DNA of 64,000 nt from Nostoc sp. 'Lobaria pulmonaria (5183) cyanobiont' (GCF_002949795.1 NZ_CP026692.1:2834544-2898543), one strand, 5' to 3'; shown: positions 8,464 to 17,502, numbered from the stretch's first letter. Notes: generated from the sequence alone by a model not told the origin. Numbers and translations are program-made.

Positions 8464-10185
8464 ATGGGTTCCTACTTCCGGTTTCAAAAGCTTTTTTTGA
8501 TATTACTTACCTCCATCAGCATTACTCCAGTCGCAGTATTTGCACAATCCCTACCCCCATCGGGAGTCACACTTCCCTCCGATACACCTGGGAAAGTCGA
8601 AGAAACTCTACCTCAACCATCACCAACCCTTCCTCCCACACCACCGACACCAACTATTCCCATACTCCCATCACCCCCAGAGGAAAATCCACCCGAAACA
8701 ACCTTTCCTAATAGTGAAAGTTTTTTTGTCAAAGAAATTCAAGTCACAGGCTATTCTGTTTTAAAAGATGAAATAATCAAGTTAAAACAGCCCTTAGAAA
8801 ATAAAAAAATCACATTTGAGCAGTTATTGCAACTGCGATCGCAAATCACTGAACTCTATGTTAAAAATGGCTATATCAGCAGTGGTGCATTTATTCCCAA
8901 TAATCAAAATATCGCTAGCGGTGTCGTGCAAATCCAAGTTGTGGAAGGCGAACTCGAAGGAATTTCTATTTTAGGGTTACAAAGATTGCAACCTGTATAT
9001 GTGCGTTCCCGGATTGAACGGCTTGCAGGTAAGCCTTTAAACCGAAAAAACATCGAACAAGCACTACAATTATTACAACTTGACCCAGTAATTAAACGAG
9101 TTAATGCTGAGTTAACCGCAGGTAGCACTCCAGGTAGCAATATTTTACAGGTGACAATTACCGAGTCGCCAGCATTCCACGCTGGAGTCATCTTTGCAAA
9201 TGACCAATCACCTAGCGTTGGTTCAGAACAAGGGAGTGTTTTTGTTGCTCACGATAATTTATTAAGATTTGGAGATAAATTTAGTGCCGAATATGGGATT
9301 ACTGAAGGTTTAGACATTTACAATATTAGTTATTCTATTCCCTTTAATGCCCTAGATGGAACCATTGGTGTCCGTTACAGCAACAGTGGTAGCCGCATTA
9401 TTGAAAGCGAATTTCGTGACTTGGATATCCGCAGCGAAGCCGAAACTCTTTCTTTTAATGTCCGTCAACCTTTAATCCACAGGCCAAACAGCGAATTTGC
9501 TCTGTCGTTAGCATTCGATTTACGGCGCAGTCAAACCTTCATACTCAATGATATCCCCTTCTCCTTTACTGAAGGTCCTGAAGATGGGGAATCAAAAGTT
9601 AGAGTCATCCGCTTTTCTCAAGATTGGTTACAACGTAATGCTAACAGTGTTTTAGCGGCGCGATCGCAATTCAGTTTTGGCATTGATGCAATTGACGCAA
9701 CTATCAACGATACTGGTACTGATGGACGTTTTTTTTGCTGGGTGGGACAATTTCAATGGGTGCAACAGCTATCTCCCCGCATCTTAATGCTGGCTAAAGT
9801 TAACACTCAACTCACTCCTGATTCTTTACTTTCGCTGGAAAAAATTAGCATTGGGGGAGTTGATACAGTGCGCGGTTATAGTCAAAATCAACTTGTTGCT
9901 GACAATGGGGTAGTTGGGGGTGTAGAAGTTCGTATTCCCCTAGCATCGAATGTTGAAACACTACAGCTATTACCATTTTTTGACATCGGTACAGCTTGGA
10001 ACAATCGCGCTATTAATGCTGATACGCAAACTCTTGCCAGCTTGGGGTTAGGGTTGCACTGGCAACCTTATAGGGGTTTGGTATTGCGTGCAGACTACGG
10101 TATACCATTGATCGGAATAAGCGATCGCGGTGCTTCACTGCAAGATAATGGCTTTAACTTTTCAGTGCGCTATCAGCCTTTTTGA
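8464..10185 (+). CDS. Two-partner secretion outer-membrane translocator (TpsB, ShlB/FhaC/HecB family)
   Basis: This is an outer-membrane beta-barrel porin that exports TpsA exoproteins. It has a signal peptide (about residues 1-28, ending VFAQ) and a proline-rich linker (about 30-78, with PSPTLPPTPPTP). POTRA-type sequence runs from about 83 to 165 (FVKEIQVTGYSVLKDE) and a second POTRA-like part to about 235. A 16-strand-type barrel region follows to the end, with the conserved loop motif GVDTVRGYSQN near 470. The C-terminus NFSVRYQPF ends in phenylalanine, as expected for outer-membrane barrels. Length (573 aa) is normal. The natural client is the haemagglutinin-type protein at 2352-5156; the truncated one at 36300-37815 is another past client. 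Confidence 0.92.
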   Translation: MGSYFRFQKLFLILLTSISITPVAVFAQSLPPSGVTLPSDTPGKVEETLPQPSPTLPPTPPTPTIPILPSPPEENPPETTFPNSESFFVKEIQVTGYSVLKDEIIKLKQPLENKKITFEQLLQLRSQITELYVKNGYISSGAFIPNNQNIASGVVQIQVVEGELEGISILGLQRLQPVYVRSRIERLAGKPLNRKNIEQALQLLQLDPVIKRVNAELTAGSTPGSNILQVTITESPAFHAGVIFANDQSPSVGSEQGSVFVAHDNLLRFGDKFSAEYGITEGLDIYNISYSIPFNALDGTIGVRYSNSGSRIIESEFRDLDIRSEAETLSFNVRQPLIHRPNSEFALSLAFDLRRSQTFILNDIPFSFTEGPEDGESKVRVIRFSQDWLQRNANSVLAARSQFSFGIDAIDATINDTGTDGRFFCWVGQFQWVQQLSPRILMLAKVNTQLTPDSLLSLEKISIGGVDTVRGYSQNQLVADNGVVGGVEVRIPLASNVETLQLLPFFDIGTAWNNRAINADTQTLASLGLGLHWQPYRGLVLRADYGIPLIGISDRGASLQDNGFNFSVRYQPF

Positions 10186-10641
10186 TATTACAGCAGAATT
10201 CCAGTATTTGAACTACATCTGTACTAGGGAACATTGCTGTGCCCCTATCGCGTGGTCTATTTACTCGGATTCTTATAATTATACAGTTTTCTGCACTGAG
10301 GCGATCGCCTCAGTGCATTTTCCAGGGATGAAAACTGCAAGTACATAAGCAGAAAAGGTCGATGTGTAAAATTAATTTCTCATTTAATCTATAACTTATC
10401 GCCAACAGTAATATTACTGACCGCGTACCAATGAGGTGATGGAAGATTTATCCAAATACCTTTGCCTTAATTCGATAAGGGACTTCCAGAAATTAAATTA
10501 TCTGATAAATATATCAGGTTCCAAGCACAGGTGAGTAAGGAATTATTCTCAAGAATCTTTGGCAACACAATCCTAAGTATAAGGCGTTACGAGTGGTGAA
10601 ATCTGATCAGGCGATAACTATATTAAATATTAGGAGATAAA
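10186..10641. other. Intergenic region, 456 bp
   Basis: There is no gene here. The stretch holds the HIP1-centred palindrome listed separately, which may end tpsB transcription, and the 5' region of the AraC-type gene. A ribosome-binding-like TTAGGAGATAA lies directly before the ATG at 10642. Confidence 0.5.
10292..10317. terminator. 26-bp perfect palindrome centred on HIP1, possible terminator
   Basis: The 26 bases are fully self-complementary, with arms TGCACTGAG and CTCAGTGCA around GCGATCGC. The dyad is followed by TTTTCC, which is only weakly terminator-like. It lies about 105 bp after the tpsB stop. It may work as a transcript-end hairpin or simply be an extended HIP1 site. Confidence 0.5.
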
Positions 10642-11160
10642 ATGACCAATATTTTAGTAAGTGATGCTGAAACCAAGACCAAAAACCTCTTAATGCAATG
10701 CTTGTCAACAGCAGGATTTGAGGTGAGTATCACAGAAAATGGTCTTGTTAATGTTCAGTTAGCACATGAGAAATTCTCTACTATCACCGAAAGTAAAAAA
10801 TCAAATACTCAAGAGTCCATATTTCCATCCATTCCCCGACTGCGTGAGGTTTTCGAGTTTATTGAAGTGAATTATCATCAAAGTATTAGATTAAAAGAAG
10901 TAGCTCAAGCAGTGGGTTACTCCTCAGCTTACTTAACCGACTTAGTGCGAAGACTTACCGGAAAAACGGTCAATAATTGGATTATTGAGCGTCGGATAGC
11001 GGCAGCAAGCACCTTGCTTTTAGAAACTAACGAGTCCGTTTATGAGATTGCTTTAAAAGTAGGCTATCAAAATATCAATCATTTCTACTGTCAGTTTCGC
11101 AATTACTATAAAAATACTCCCCGTGCTTGGAGAGAAGCCCAGCGTTGTCAAGCAGCTTAG
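10642..11160 (+). CDS. AraC-type transcription regulator with truncated receiver domain
   Basis: The C-terminal half (about residues 65-170) is a complete two-helix AraC DNA-binding domain: IRLKEVAQAVGYSSAYLTDL for the first HTH and VYEIALKVGYQNINHFYCQF for the second, ending with the TPRAWR motif. The first 45 residues match the beginning of a response-regulator receiver (ILVSDAETKTKNLLMQCL, then FEVSITENGLVNVQLAHE). They then jump into the linker without the phospho-acceptor aspartate or the rest of the fold. It therefore looks like a receiver-AraC protein with an internal in-frame deletion and cannot respond to phosphorylation in the usual way. It lies downstream of the TPS cluster in the same direction, but regulation of that cluster is only inferred. 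Confidence 0.8.
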   Translation: MTNILVSDAETKTKNLLMQCLSTAGFEVSITENGLVNVQLAHEKFSTITESKKSNTQESIFPSIPRLREVFEFIEVNYHQSIRLKEVAQAVGYSSAYLTDLVRRLTGKTVNNWIIERRIAAASTLLLETNESVYEIALKVGYQNINHFYCQFRNYYKNTPRAWREAQRCQAA

Positions 11161-11223
11161 AACCAAACACCAACCTAAATAAAATCGGGTAGCAACTTAA
11201 GACGGGACAGTTGATGCAGCAAG

Positions 11224-12510
11224 CAGGGCAAACGCATCTTATTTACTAATAAAAACTAAGGGAGATTCCAAAATGACATAGATAATTGTAAAAATTGGTG
11301 AAATGATAAATAAAACAAATCAAATATTTTTTCAAAATGTGAATTAGCTTACTTCAACTCAATGACTAATCGTCAATACTAAAATAATTCAATTATGAGC
11401 TACATAAGAATATATTTACTTAGAGGATAAATAAAACTTTTATGTAAAACATTCAACTCAAGTTTTGATGTACTATTTTAAGCTAACGCTAAAATACTTA
11501 GTAAATATTTGTTATCCATCGCTGCAAGAAACTGTTTATTTTTGATTCCACGTTTGACACGCTTCTCTTGAGTTAAAAGATTGACTGCAATATGTCTGAG
11601 AATTGCAAAATTCTGTGGAGCATTATCTTTTCTAATTCGACAGTCATCTTCTCTTAAGGCAACATCCAATAGCCAATGCAATGAATTTTCAATTCCCCAA
11701 TGGCTGCGAATAGAATTACCAAACTGTTTAGCATCTGACTCAAGGCTACTGATAAAATACCGAGTTTCAACCGTTGTTTCACCATTGAATGAACGGACAG
11801 ATTCTACCATGCCAACACTATTAAAATTTGACCAAATCGAATCTGGGTTAAGCCGAGATTCAATTTGAGAGAACATTACGTAATTGCGAATTTCATGACG
11901 GCCATGCCCTGTTCCTTCTGTTTTATATGTGCTATGTTTAATCCCATCAAAACCTGTGGCTATCCCTGAAGAGAATAGTTTTTCGACTTCATCATAAAGA
12001 TTTCCTTGATTCTTCTTTAACGCAATTACATAATCTGCATAATGCTAGAGTGATTAGCTTCACAATCTCCTTCTGGCAGCCAATTGCATCAATGGTCACA
12101 ATACATCCTGACAGTTCTAATACCTTTAATAATTCTGGAATTGCTGTAATTTCATTTGATTTTTCATCTACTTTTACTTGTCCCAGCACTAATTTATTTG
12201 TAGTTGCCCAGGCGCTTACCATTATAATTGCGCTTTGGTCACTACTTGTATCATAAGAACCACGTAAAGTTTTCCCATCAAGTGCGACAACTTCACCATC
12301 AGTTATCTTCTGTATTGATTTCATCCAGCTCAGAAAACATTCCTGGAACTGTTGAGGATTTATTTGTGCAAATACTCTTGCAAATGTATCGTGGGACGGA
12401 ATCCCATTTGGTAATTCTAAAAATGTTTTTAACCATTCATACTTTGCACAACCATAAGTCTCTACGGCTACCCAACCATCCGCACCACAAATCACAGCAC
12501 ATACGGCAAT
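11224..12510. mobile_element. ISAs1-family element, copy 1, truncated by the IS4-type copy A
   Basis: The left end CAGGGCAAACGCATCT and everything up to 12510 matches the second copy starting at 30597. At 12510/12511 the sequence switches abruptly into the terminal repeat of the IS4-type element. The missing right part of this ISAs1 copy does not reappear on the far side of that element (14813 onward), so the insertion was accompanied or followed by a deletion. Confidence 0.85.
11478..12510 (-). pseudogene. ISAs1-family DDE transposase, frameshifted and 5'-truncated
   Basis: Two minus-strand frames together cover an ISAs1-type transposase. The N-terminal part (11992-12510) contains TDGEVVALDGKTLRGS, with a catalytic-aspartate motif, and VTIDAIGCQKEIV. 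The C-terminal part (11478 up to about 12038) continues in another frame with ADYVIALKKNQGNLYDEV and SHWGIENSLHWLLDVALRED, the E-containing motif. The frame break lies at about 12038-12055 and is identical to that in the copy at 30851-32024. The start codon and first 45 or so residues are lost at the junction with the IS4-type element. It cannot make an intact transposase. Confidence 0.85.
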
Positions 12511-12598
12511 CAATACTGCTCGGTTAAGGAAAATGAAGGGTAAAACAAAGAAAAATTTGTTCGCGTATTAGTTACGAGAACAAAATGAGATAATTCGA

Positions 12599-12979
12599 CT
12601 ACTTTTTCTCTTTGAGGCTATCGTACAAGTCCACCCAATTTTGACGAAGAGAGTCGATGCATGAAGTTAAGTGATCGATTTGGGTTCTTTTAGCGACGGA
12701 GAGGACAGCATTAATATGAGCAGGGCTTCCAGCCTTACCCAAATGCCTATATTTGCTCAATTTGTTGGGTTGAGTTGTGGAAAAAATTGGTTTGGTAGCG
12801 TGTAATTTATAGTACCAATAAGCTTGTTTTTTTCCGCGTGCTTGGTAACGCAAAACACAACAACCAGGTGGCGCTACTTCCCCCGAAGCTTGAATTTGTT
12901 GGATAGAGAGTTGTAAAGTGGCAATCGCTTGTTGTAGGAGTTCAGCCCTAGAAATAATGTCCGAGTCAGGAGCAGGCAT
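12599..12979 (-). CDS. IS4-element passenger protein (126 aa, unknown function)
   Basis: This protein is present and unchanged in all three full copies of the element, divergent from the transposase. It has an N-terminal coiled-coil-like helix (about residues 8-32, IISRAELLQQAIATLQLSI). A small basic beta-type core follows at about 42-80 (CCVLRYQARGKKQAYWYYKL, then NKLSKYRHLGKAGS), and a C-terminal helix ends in LKEKK. The core resembles the repeated domain of the plasmid protein at 44956-45798 (KDYPQAYYHWQEKGSKKTKY), so it may be a small nucleic-acid-binding domain. Retention in every copy argues that it serves the element, for example in end binding or regulation. Function is not established. 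Confidence 0.75.
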   Translation of the reverse strand: MPAPDSDIISRAELLQQAIATLQLSIQQIQASGEVAPPGCCVLRYQARGKKQAYWYYKLHATKPIFSTTQPNKLSKYRHLGKAGSPAHINAVLSVAKRTQIDHLTSCIDSLRQNWVDLYDSLKEKK

Positions 12980-13259
12980 TGACTAATGCTCCTTGGAAGT
13001 TGCAGAAAGAGCAGAATGTGTTCGCGTATAATTTACGAGAACATGGTAAATTTACCCCACACTATTTTACAACTGAAATGTCACTTGTTAACTTTGAGAT
13101 CATAGAAGCCTAGCCTGCATTAATCCAAGTGAATTACTTCTGGCTGTATCACAAGTAATCCCATCTCAAACCATAACCAGAGCAATTATTAGTACTTCCA
13201 GTCAGGAAAAACGACGACGAAAACTGAACTCTCACATAATTGTAGCTTTAGTAATCGCT

Positions 13260-14480
13260 ATGAATTTTTGGTCTGGTGATTCAATAGTAGATGTGTTCAA
13301 AAATCTCATTCATGGCTTAAGTTATTTACAAATACCTTTCTTGATACGCTGGAAAATACCAGTAAGTTCATCAATTACAGAAGCTCGTCAAAGGACAGGA
13401 GCGGCGGTAATGACTCGGTTATTTGAAATGGTAGCCAAGCCAAAAGCCACAGTATTAACACCTGGTGCTTTTTTGGGAGGATTAAGAATCATGGCGATGG
13501 ATGGAACAGTTTTTGATGTTCCCGAAACAGAAACAAACGCAAGAGTATTTGGCTATCCTGGTTCTCGCCCTGGTACATATCCGGCTTTTCCCAAAGCTAG
13601 ATTAGTATTTTTAGTGGAAGCAGGTACTCATTTAATTGTAGATGCATTCTGTTCCCCCTATCGCATTGGAGAGAGAAGAAGTGCTTTAAAACTCCTACGC
13701 AGTATTAACTCTAGTATGTTATTGATGTGGGACAGAGGATTACATTCTTTCAAAATGGTCAATGCAGTCATTAAACAAAAAGGTCATTTCCTTGGTCGTG
13801 TCCCAGCCCATGTAAAATTTGAAGTAGTTGAAATATTCAAAGATGGCTCTTATCAATCATGGATTGCACCAGATGGAGAGTCGAAAAAAAAGGGTGTGAC
13901 CCGAATTTCTGTCCGCATAATTGAATATGTTATTGAAGAGAATGGTACAGAAAAGACTTACCGTTTGATTACTGATTTAATGGATATTTCCAACTTTCCG
14001 GCTTTGCTATTAGCATCAGAATATCATCAAAGATGGGAGGCTGAGAATACTTTAGATGAATTAAAGGTACATCTAAATGGTCGAAAAATCCCCATCCGTT
14101 CTAAGAATCCTCGTGAAGTAGTCCAAGAAATTTATGGTTGGTTGTTAGGGCATTATTGCCTACGTTGTTTAATGTTTCAAAGTGCAGCCTTGAAAAATAT
14201 TTCTCCATTAAGATTAAGTTTTACTGGTAGTTTACGAGTTCTTCGACGTGCCATCCCTGAATTTCAACGTCAGATAAATAATCAATTGGATATTAACATA
14301 TATTATAGCTGGTTAATTTCCGAAATATTAGATTTAGAAATCCCTTTACCACAACACAGAAGTAATCCGAGAGTAGTCAAGAAAGCACGTTCAAAGTTTA
14401 AGAGTAAAAAGCGAAGTCACAGAAGTAATGGTACTCTCCGACAACAACTATCTTTTCAAATTCTGAGAAAGGCAAGTTAA
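13260..14480 (+). CDS. IS4-family transposase (copy A)
   Basis: A DDE transposase that cuts and joins the ends of its own element. The first catalytic aspartate is in MAMDGTVFDVPE, the second in LLMWDRGLHSF. The IS4 signature Y-(2)-R-(3)-E-(6)-K is intact in YHQRWEAENTLDELK. The tail (from about 370) is basic (KKARSKFKSKKRSH). The ATG at 13260 gives 406 residues, but the same frame stays open back to 13098 and encodes the usual IS4 N-terminal stretch (EKRRRKLNSHIIVALVIA). The real start is therefore probably an upstream non-ATG codon such as ATT at 13119. All three copies encode the same protein, so all look potentially active. Confidence 0.93.
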   Translation: MNFWSGDSIVDVFKNLIHGLSYLQIPFLIRWKIPVSSSITEARQRTGAAVMTRLFEMVAKPKATVLTPGAFLGGLRIMAMDGTVFDVPETETNARVFGYPGSRPGTYPAFPKARLVFLVEAGTHLIVDAFCSPYRIGERRSALKLLRSINSSMLLMWDRGLHSFKMVNAVIKQKGHFLGRVPAHVKFEVVEIFKDGSYQSWIAPDGESKKKGVTRISVRIIEYVIEENGTEKTYRLITDLMDISNFPALLLASEYHQRWEAENTLDELKVHLNGRKIPIRSKNPREVVQEIYGWLLGHYCLRCLMFQSAALKNISPLRLSFTGSLRVLRRAIPEFQRQINNQLDINIYYSWLISEILDLEIPLPQHRSNPRVVKKARSKFKSKKRSHRSNGTLRQQLSFQILRKAS

Positions 14481-14687
14481 ATCTGTCAATTTGTTCGATA
14501 CACTAAATTGTTCATCATCAATTTATAGTTCAATAGTTTAAAGATATTCTAAGCAATTGACAATTAAGTTTTTTGAGAGTGCCTTTAGGTATAGACAAAC
14601 TCTTTAGCTAATTTTGTTCTCGTAGTCAACACGCGAACTAATTCTCCTTGACTCCACCACCTATTTCCCCTTAACCGAACAGTATTG

Positions 14688-14812
14688 GGTGGACTTGTAC
14701 GATAGCCTCAAAGAGAAAAAGTAGTCGAATTATCTCATTTTGTTCTCGTAACTAATACGCGAACAAATTTTTCTTTGTTTTACCCTTCATTTTCCTTAAC
14801 CGAGCAGTATTG
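14688..14812. mobile_element. Fragment of a fourth IS4-type copy (passenger-gene end)
   Basis: Directly after the right end of copy A, the sequence continues as the last 125 bp of the same element in inverted orientation. It contains the codons for the passenger protein's C-terminus (VDLYDSLKEKK) and the terminal repeat ending CCGAGCAGTATTG, matching 20274-20398. Copy A therefore inserted into, or recombined with, another copy of itself. Confidence 0.93.
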
Positions 14813-15152
14813 CCTTAGCTCCTTGTTGCTTTCCCGGCTTTTTTAGAGCAAATCCCTTGCTTTTGGGTTTTTCGCTTTCTTCTGAAACTTGCTTAGGGAC
14901 TTGCTTCGATTCTGTTTGAGATGCTTCCGACTCTGTTTGTTGTTCTTCCTGTAACGTTAATTTCTCTTTGCTTCTGAATTGATCTGATCATGGGGGTAAC
15001 GAACTATTGCTTGAGTTTTGCTCTAATTTTTCTAGTTGTTGGACTGCTAGTTGATGAAGATTTCCCGCAACTTCCACCAATTTCTCTTTGTCCAGAGATT
15101 GGAAGTAGTCTCGGTTCATTTGTGCTAGGTCTTCTTTACTCAGTCGATTCAT
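14813..15152 (-). pseudogene. IS66-family transposase remnant (N-terminal part)
   Basis: On the minus strand an ATG at 15150-15152 starts MNRLSKEDLAQMNRDYFQSL, followed by a leucine-rich coiled coil and EKLEQNSSNSS, the hallmark N-terminus of IS66 TnpC-type transposases. The frame then hits a stop at 14988-14990, where the family normally has a SKPPSSD-like continuation. A shifted frame goes on with the low-complexity linker (EEQQTESEASQTESKQVPK, then KGFALKKPGKQQGAK) until cut by the IS4 fragment at 14812. It has one frameshift plus loss of the whole catalytic part. The annotation rests on the characteristic NSSNSS coiled-coil start. Confidence 0.75.
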
Positions 15153-15540
15153 TCACCCTTGGCTTCAATTGCACAATTATTTTTTACATTATCATACGAT
15201 ACTCTCCCCTACTTTTACCTACACTGCAAACTCTTGCGGATGGGGGGAGAGTGAAAAACTACGTTTTCCGCGCTCAAAGATATTAAAACTGCGACATTTG
15301 TCATGAAGCTATTTGAGAAAATTCCCGGTACATCAAAGCTTGGAGTCAACGAAAGGACTATCCGTGAATTCTTGAGCGATAAACATGGTAGCCATATCAT
15401 TCCACGTTCTCAAGGTGGCTCAAATGGTGCTGATAACATTGTATGGGAAATAGGTATTGATAATCTCCGTCGCAAAGCCGAAGTTATGACTGTTGGAGAG
15501 CAGTTTTATATTCGGGTTTACAATGCAGTAGATTCTATTA

Positions 15541-16558
15541 CAGCAGATTGCAGGTAGATAGAGTACACTAAATGCTAGTGCATCAATCGGTACTATGAAA
15601 GCTTACTCCATCGACTTTCGAGAAAAAATAATTAACGCTTACTCTCAAGGCGATACATCAATTAGAAAAATAGCTTATAGGTTCGATGTCAGTAAGGCTT
15701 TTGTACAAAGGTTACTTTTACTCAAAAAAACTCAAGGTCATGTAAAACCACAAAAACAAGGCGGAGGAATGAAGAGTGATTTGGATAAACATAAAATTGA
15801 GCTAGCTCAAATGGTAGAAAAATATCCAGATGCAACTTTATCTGAATATTGTGAATATTGGGGACAAGCTTACGATAAATGGGTAAGTACTAGTGCTATG
15901 TGCCGCGCATTGCAAAGACAAAATTTGACACAAAAAAAAAGACGCTACGTAGTAGCCAATGTGCTACGGAAAGAGTCCAAAAGCTCAGGTGTGAATTTTG
16001 GGAAAAAGTGAAAGCCATAGACCCAGAAAACTTGATTTTCATTGATGAGATGGGTGTAATACTTAAGTTTAACACGAACTCATGCTCGCAGCCCCTATGG
16101 TCAAAGAGTGTATGATTTAAAACCATTTTATCGCGGTGCAAAAGTAACGGTTATTGGAGCCATCAGCTTCAAAAAAGTTTTAGCTGTGATGACGATGAAT
16201 GGCTCAATGGATGGAAATGCAAATGAAAGTGTTTATCCAAAAATGTTTGCTCCCTCAATTATGGGCGGGTGCTGTAGTTGTTATGGATAATGTGCCATCT
16301 CACAAAGTAGCTTCAATTGAACCATTGATTCAATCAATGGGTGCCAGTGTTCTTAATATGTCACCGTATTCTCCTGATTTTAATCCGATTGAACTTTGGT
16401 GGTCACAACTTAAAGCTTTTTTACGTCAATTCTCTCCAACTACAACAAAAATGGTTGATATTCTGATTGCGATCGCTCTTGATTTGATTAATCCGAAACA
16501 TTTAAAAAACTGGTTTACAGACTGTTGCTATTGTACTTCATGAACCTGCAATCCGCTG
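15541..16558. mobile_element. IS630-family element inserted at TA
   Basis: The inverted ends are CAGCAGATTGCAGGT on the left and the complement of ACCTGCAATCCGCTG on the right. A further inner match, AGTACA, lies on both sides. The element is flanked by TA at 15539-15540 and 16559-16560, the target duplication expected for the IS630/Tc1 group. Its length is 1,018 bp, and it splits the HNH/membrane gene exactly. Confidence 0.9.
15595..16543 (+). pseudogene. IS630-family transposase, multiply frameshifted
   Basis: The start (MKAYSIDFREKIINAYSQGD) is a typical helix-turn-helix N-terminus of this family. The DDE parts are still readable but spread over different frames: LIFIDEMGV (first aspartate, near 16040), GAKVTVIGAISFKKVLAV (near 16135), VVVMDNVPSHK (second aspartate, near 16285) and YSPDFNPIELWWSQLK (glutamate, near 16370). 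At least three frame changes occur, around 15960-16000, 16060-16110 and 16215-16230. The protein is dead, while the element's ends are well preserved. Confidence 0.9.
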
Positions 16559-17262
16559 TATCTGCAATTCTGGAACAATTGCTAGGCTGGGGATCACTGC
16601 TACAGGAACCGCTATCCTCACACAAGTTATAGTCACAGCGATTTCATATTCATTGGATCTTTATCGGGGCGACATTACTGTAGAAGAGTATAAAAACTTA
16701 GTTTTAGAAGCCGCAAAGGCAGCAGGCATTGCGACACCAATTGTTTTTCTGATCTTAGTGGCTGTATTAGCGTTAAGTAGGTGGGCGTTAAAAAATACAA
16801 ATAGATTAATAAATGTAAATTCCTTAAAAGCTTATATTCAAAGCGTTTATGGTGCTTTACATAAGTTTACGTGGTTTGGTTTAATTGTGCCTACCTACTT
16901 ATTTCCAGAATTTACAGTTATATTGTCAGCACCAGTGGTTGTTGCAGGATTCAATTCATTATTTGGTATAAGCATTGCCATGCCAATTATCCAATCGTTA
17001 CTCCGTCATGCCCAAGCTGGTGGTTTTGGCGCGGAAACTGCTGAGGCTTACAGAAATGCGCTTGGTGGTTCTACACCTGCTTGAAATCTGCGATTATGAA
17101 TAGATGCTTTAGAGGAAAAGACAAGTCTAGTTACATTACAGAGGTACGTAATCTTACATTAACTGCTTACCTTTTATCAACTGACATTCAAACTAAAGCA
17201 GGTAAGGAAGATTCGCTGTTAAAATACCACCAGTCCGCTAAATTAAACGAGACATACAGCTT

Positions 17263-17502
17263 ATGATTACTCAAATGATGGTTCAACCCTCATTCTGGGT
17301 AGATTCTGGAATCAAACTCAGTAAAGTTAGGGACATATATCTGTTTAAATTTACTGAAGAATTGCAGTCTCGACTCGAAGAATTATCTGAGAAAAAGAAA
17401 GCTGGACTGCTAACCATAGAAGAAGATGCTGAATTGGCAGGCATATTGGAACTGGATAGAATTTTTACCTTGCTTAATGCCAAAATCATTTCTGAATCAT
17501 GA
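17263..17502 (+). CDS. Small protein paired with HNH endonuclease
   Basis: A 79-residue, mostly helical, charged protein (EELQSRLEELSEKKKAGLLT, then EEDAELAGILELDRIF). I do not recognise a named domain. Its stop overlaps the start of the HNH gene by four bases (ATGA at 17499-17502), so the two are translationally coupled. It lacks a signal peptide or membrane segment. An antitoxin, inhibitor or DNA-targeting role is conceivable but unsupported. Confidence 0.65.
   Translation: MITQMMVQPSFWVDSGIKLSKVRDIYLFKFTEELQSRLEELSEKKKAGLLTIEEDAELAGILELDRIFTLLNAKIISES

Larger units (their letters stand above)
12511..14687. mobile_element. IS4-type element, copy A (2,177 bp, with passenger gene)
   Basis: The ends are imperfect inverted repeats: left CAATACTGCTCGGTTAAGG, right complement CAATACTGTTCGGTTAAGG. 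Identical-length copies occur at 18222-20398 (inverted) and 25324-27500. Each carries two divergent genes: a small passenger gene near the left end and the transposase. I see no flanking target duplication. Copy A has truncated ISAs1 sequence on its left and a fragment of a fourth copy on its right. Confidence 0.95.
15303..17084 (+). pseudogene. HNH-like plus membrane protein gene split by an IS630 insertion
   Basis: Removing the IS630 element (15541-16558) and one copy of its TA target joins codons 15303-15540 in frame to 16561-17084, giving about 253 residues with no stop. The N-terminal part carries an HNH-like motif (SHIIPRSQGGSNGADNIVWE, about residues 31-50). The C-terminal part has hydrophobic segments at about residues 80-105, 125-150 and 180-215, so it was probably a membrane protein. 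The frame is open a further 16 codons upstream (ALKILKTATFV) with no good start, so the true N-terminus may be missing. The domain pairing suggests a nuclease or toxin-like effector, but the family is not identified. Confidence 0.7.

Noticed and set aside
14990..15286. 98-codon plus-strand frame with hydrophobic residues
   Set aside because: It is the reverse strand of the IS66 transposase remnant, whose coiled-coil start is recognisable.
17081..17266. 61-codon frame between the membrane gene and the HNH pair
   Set aside because: Low-information sequence without a ribosome-binding site; not convincing.
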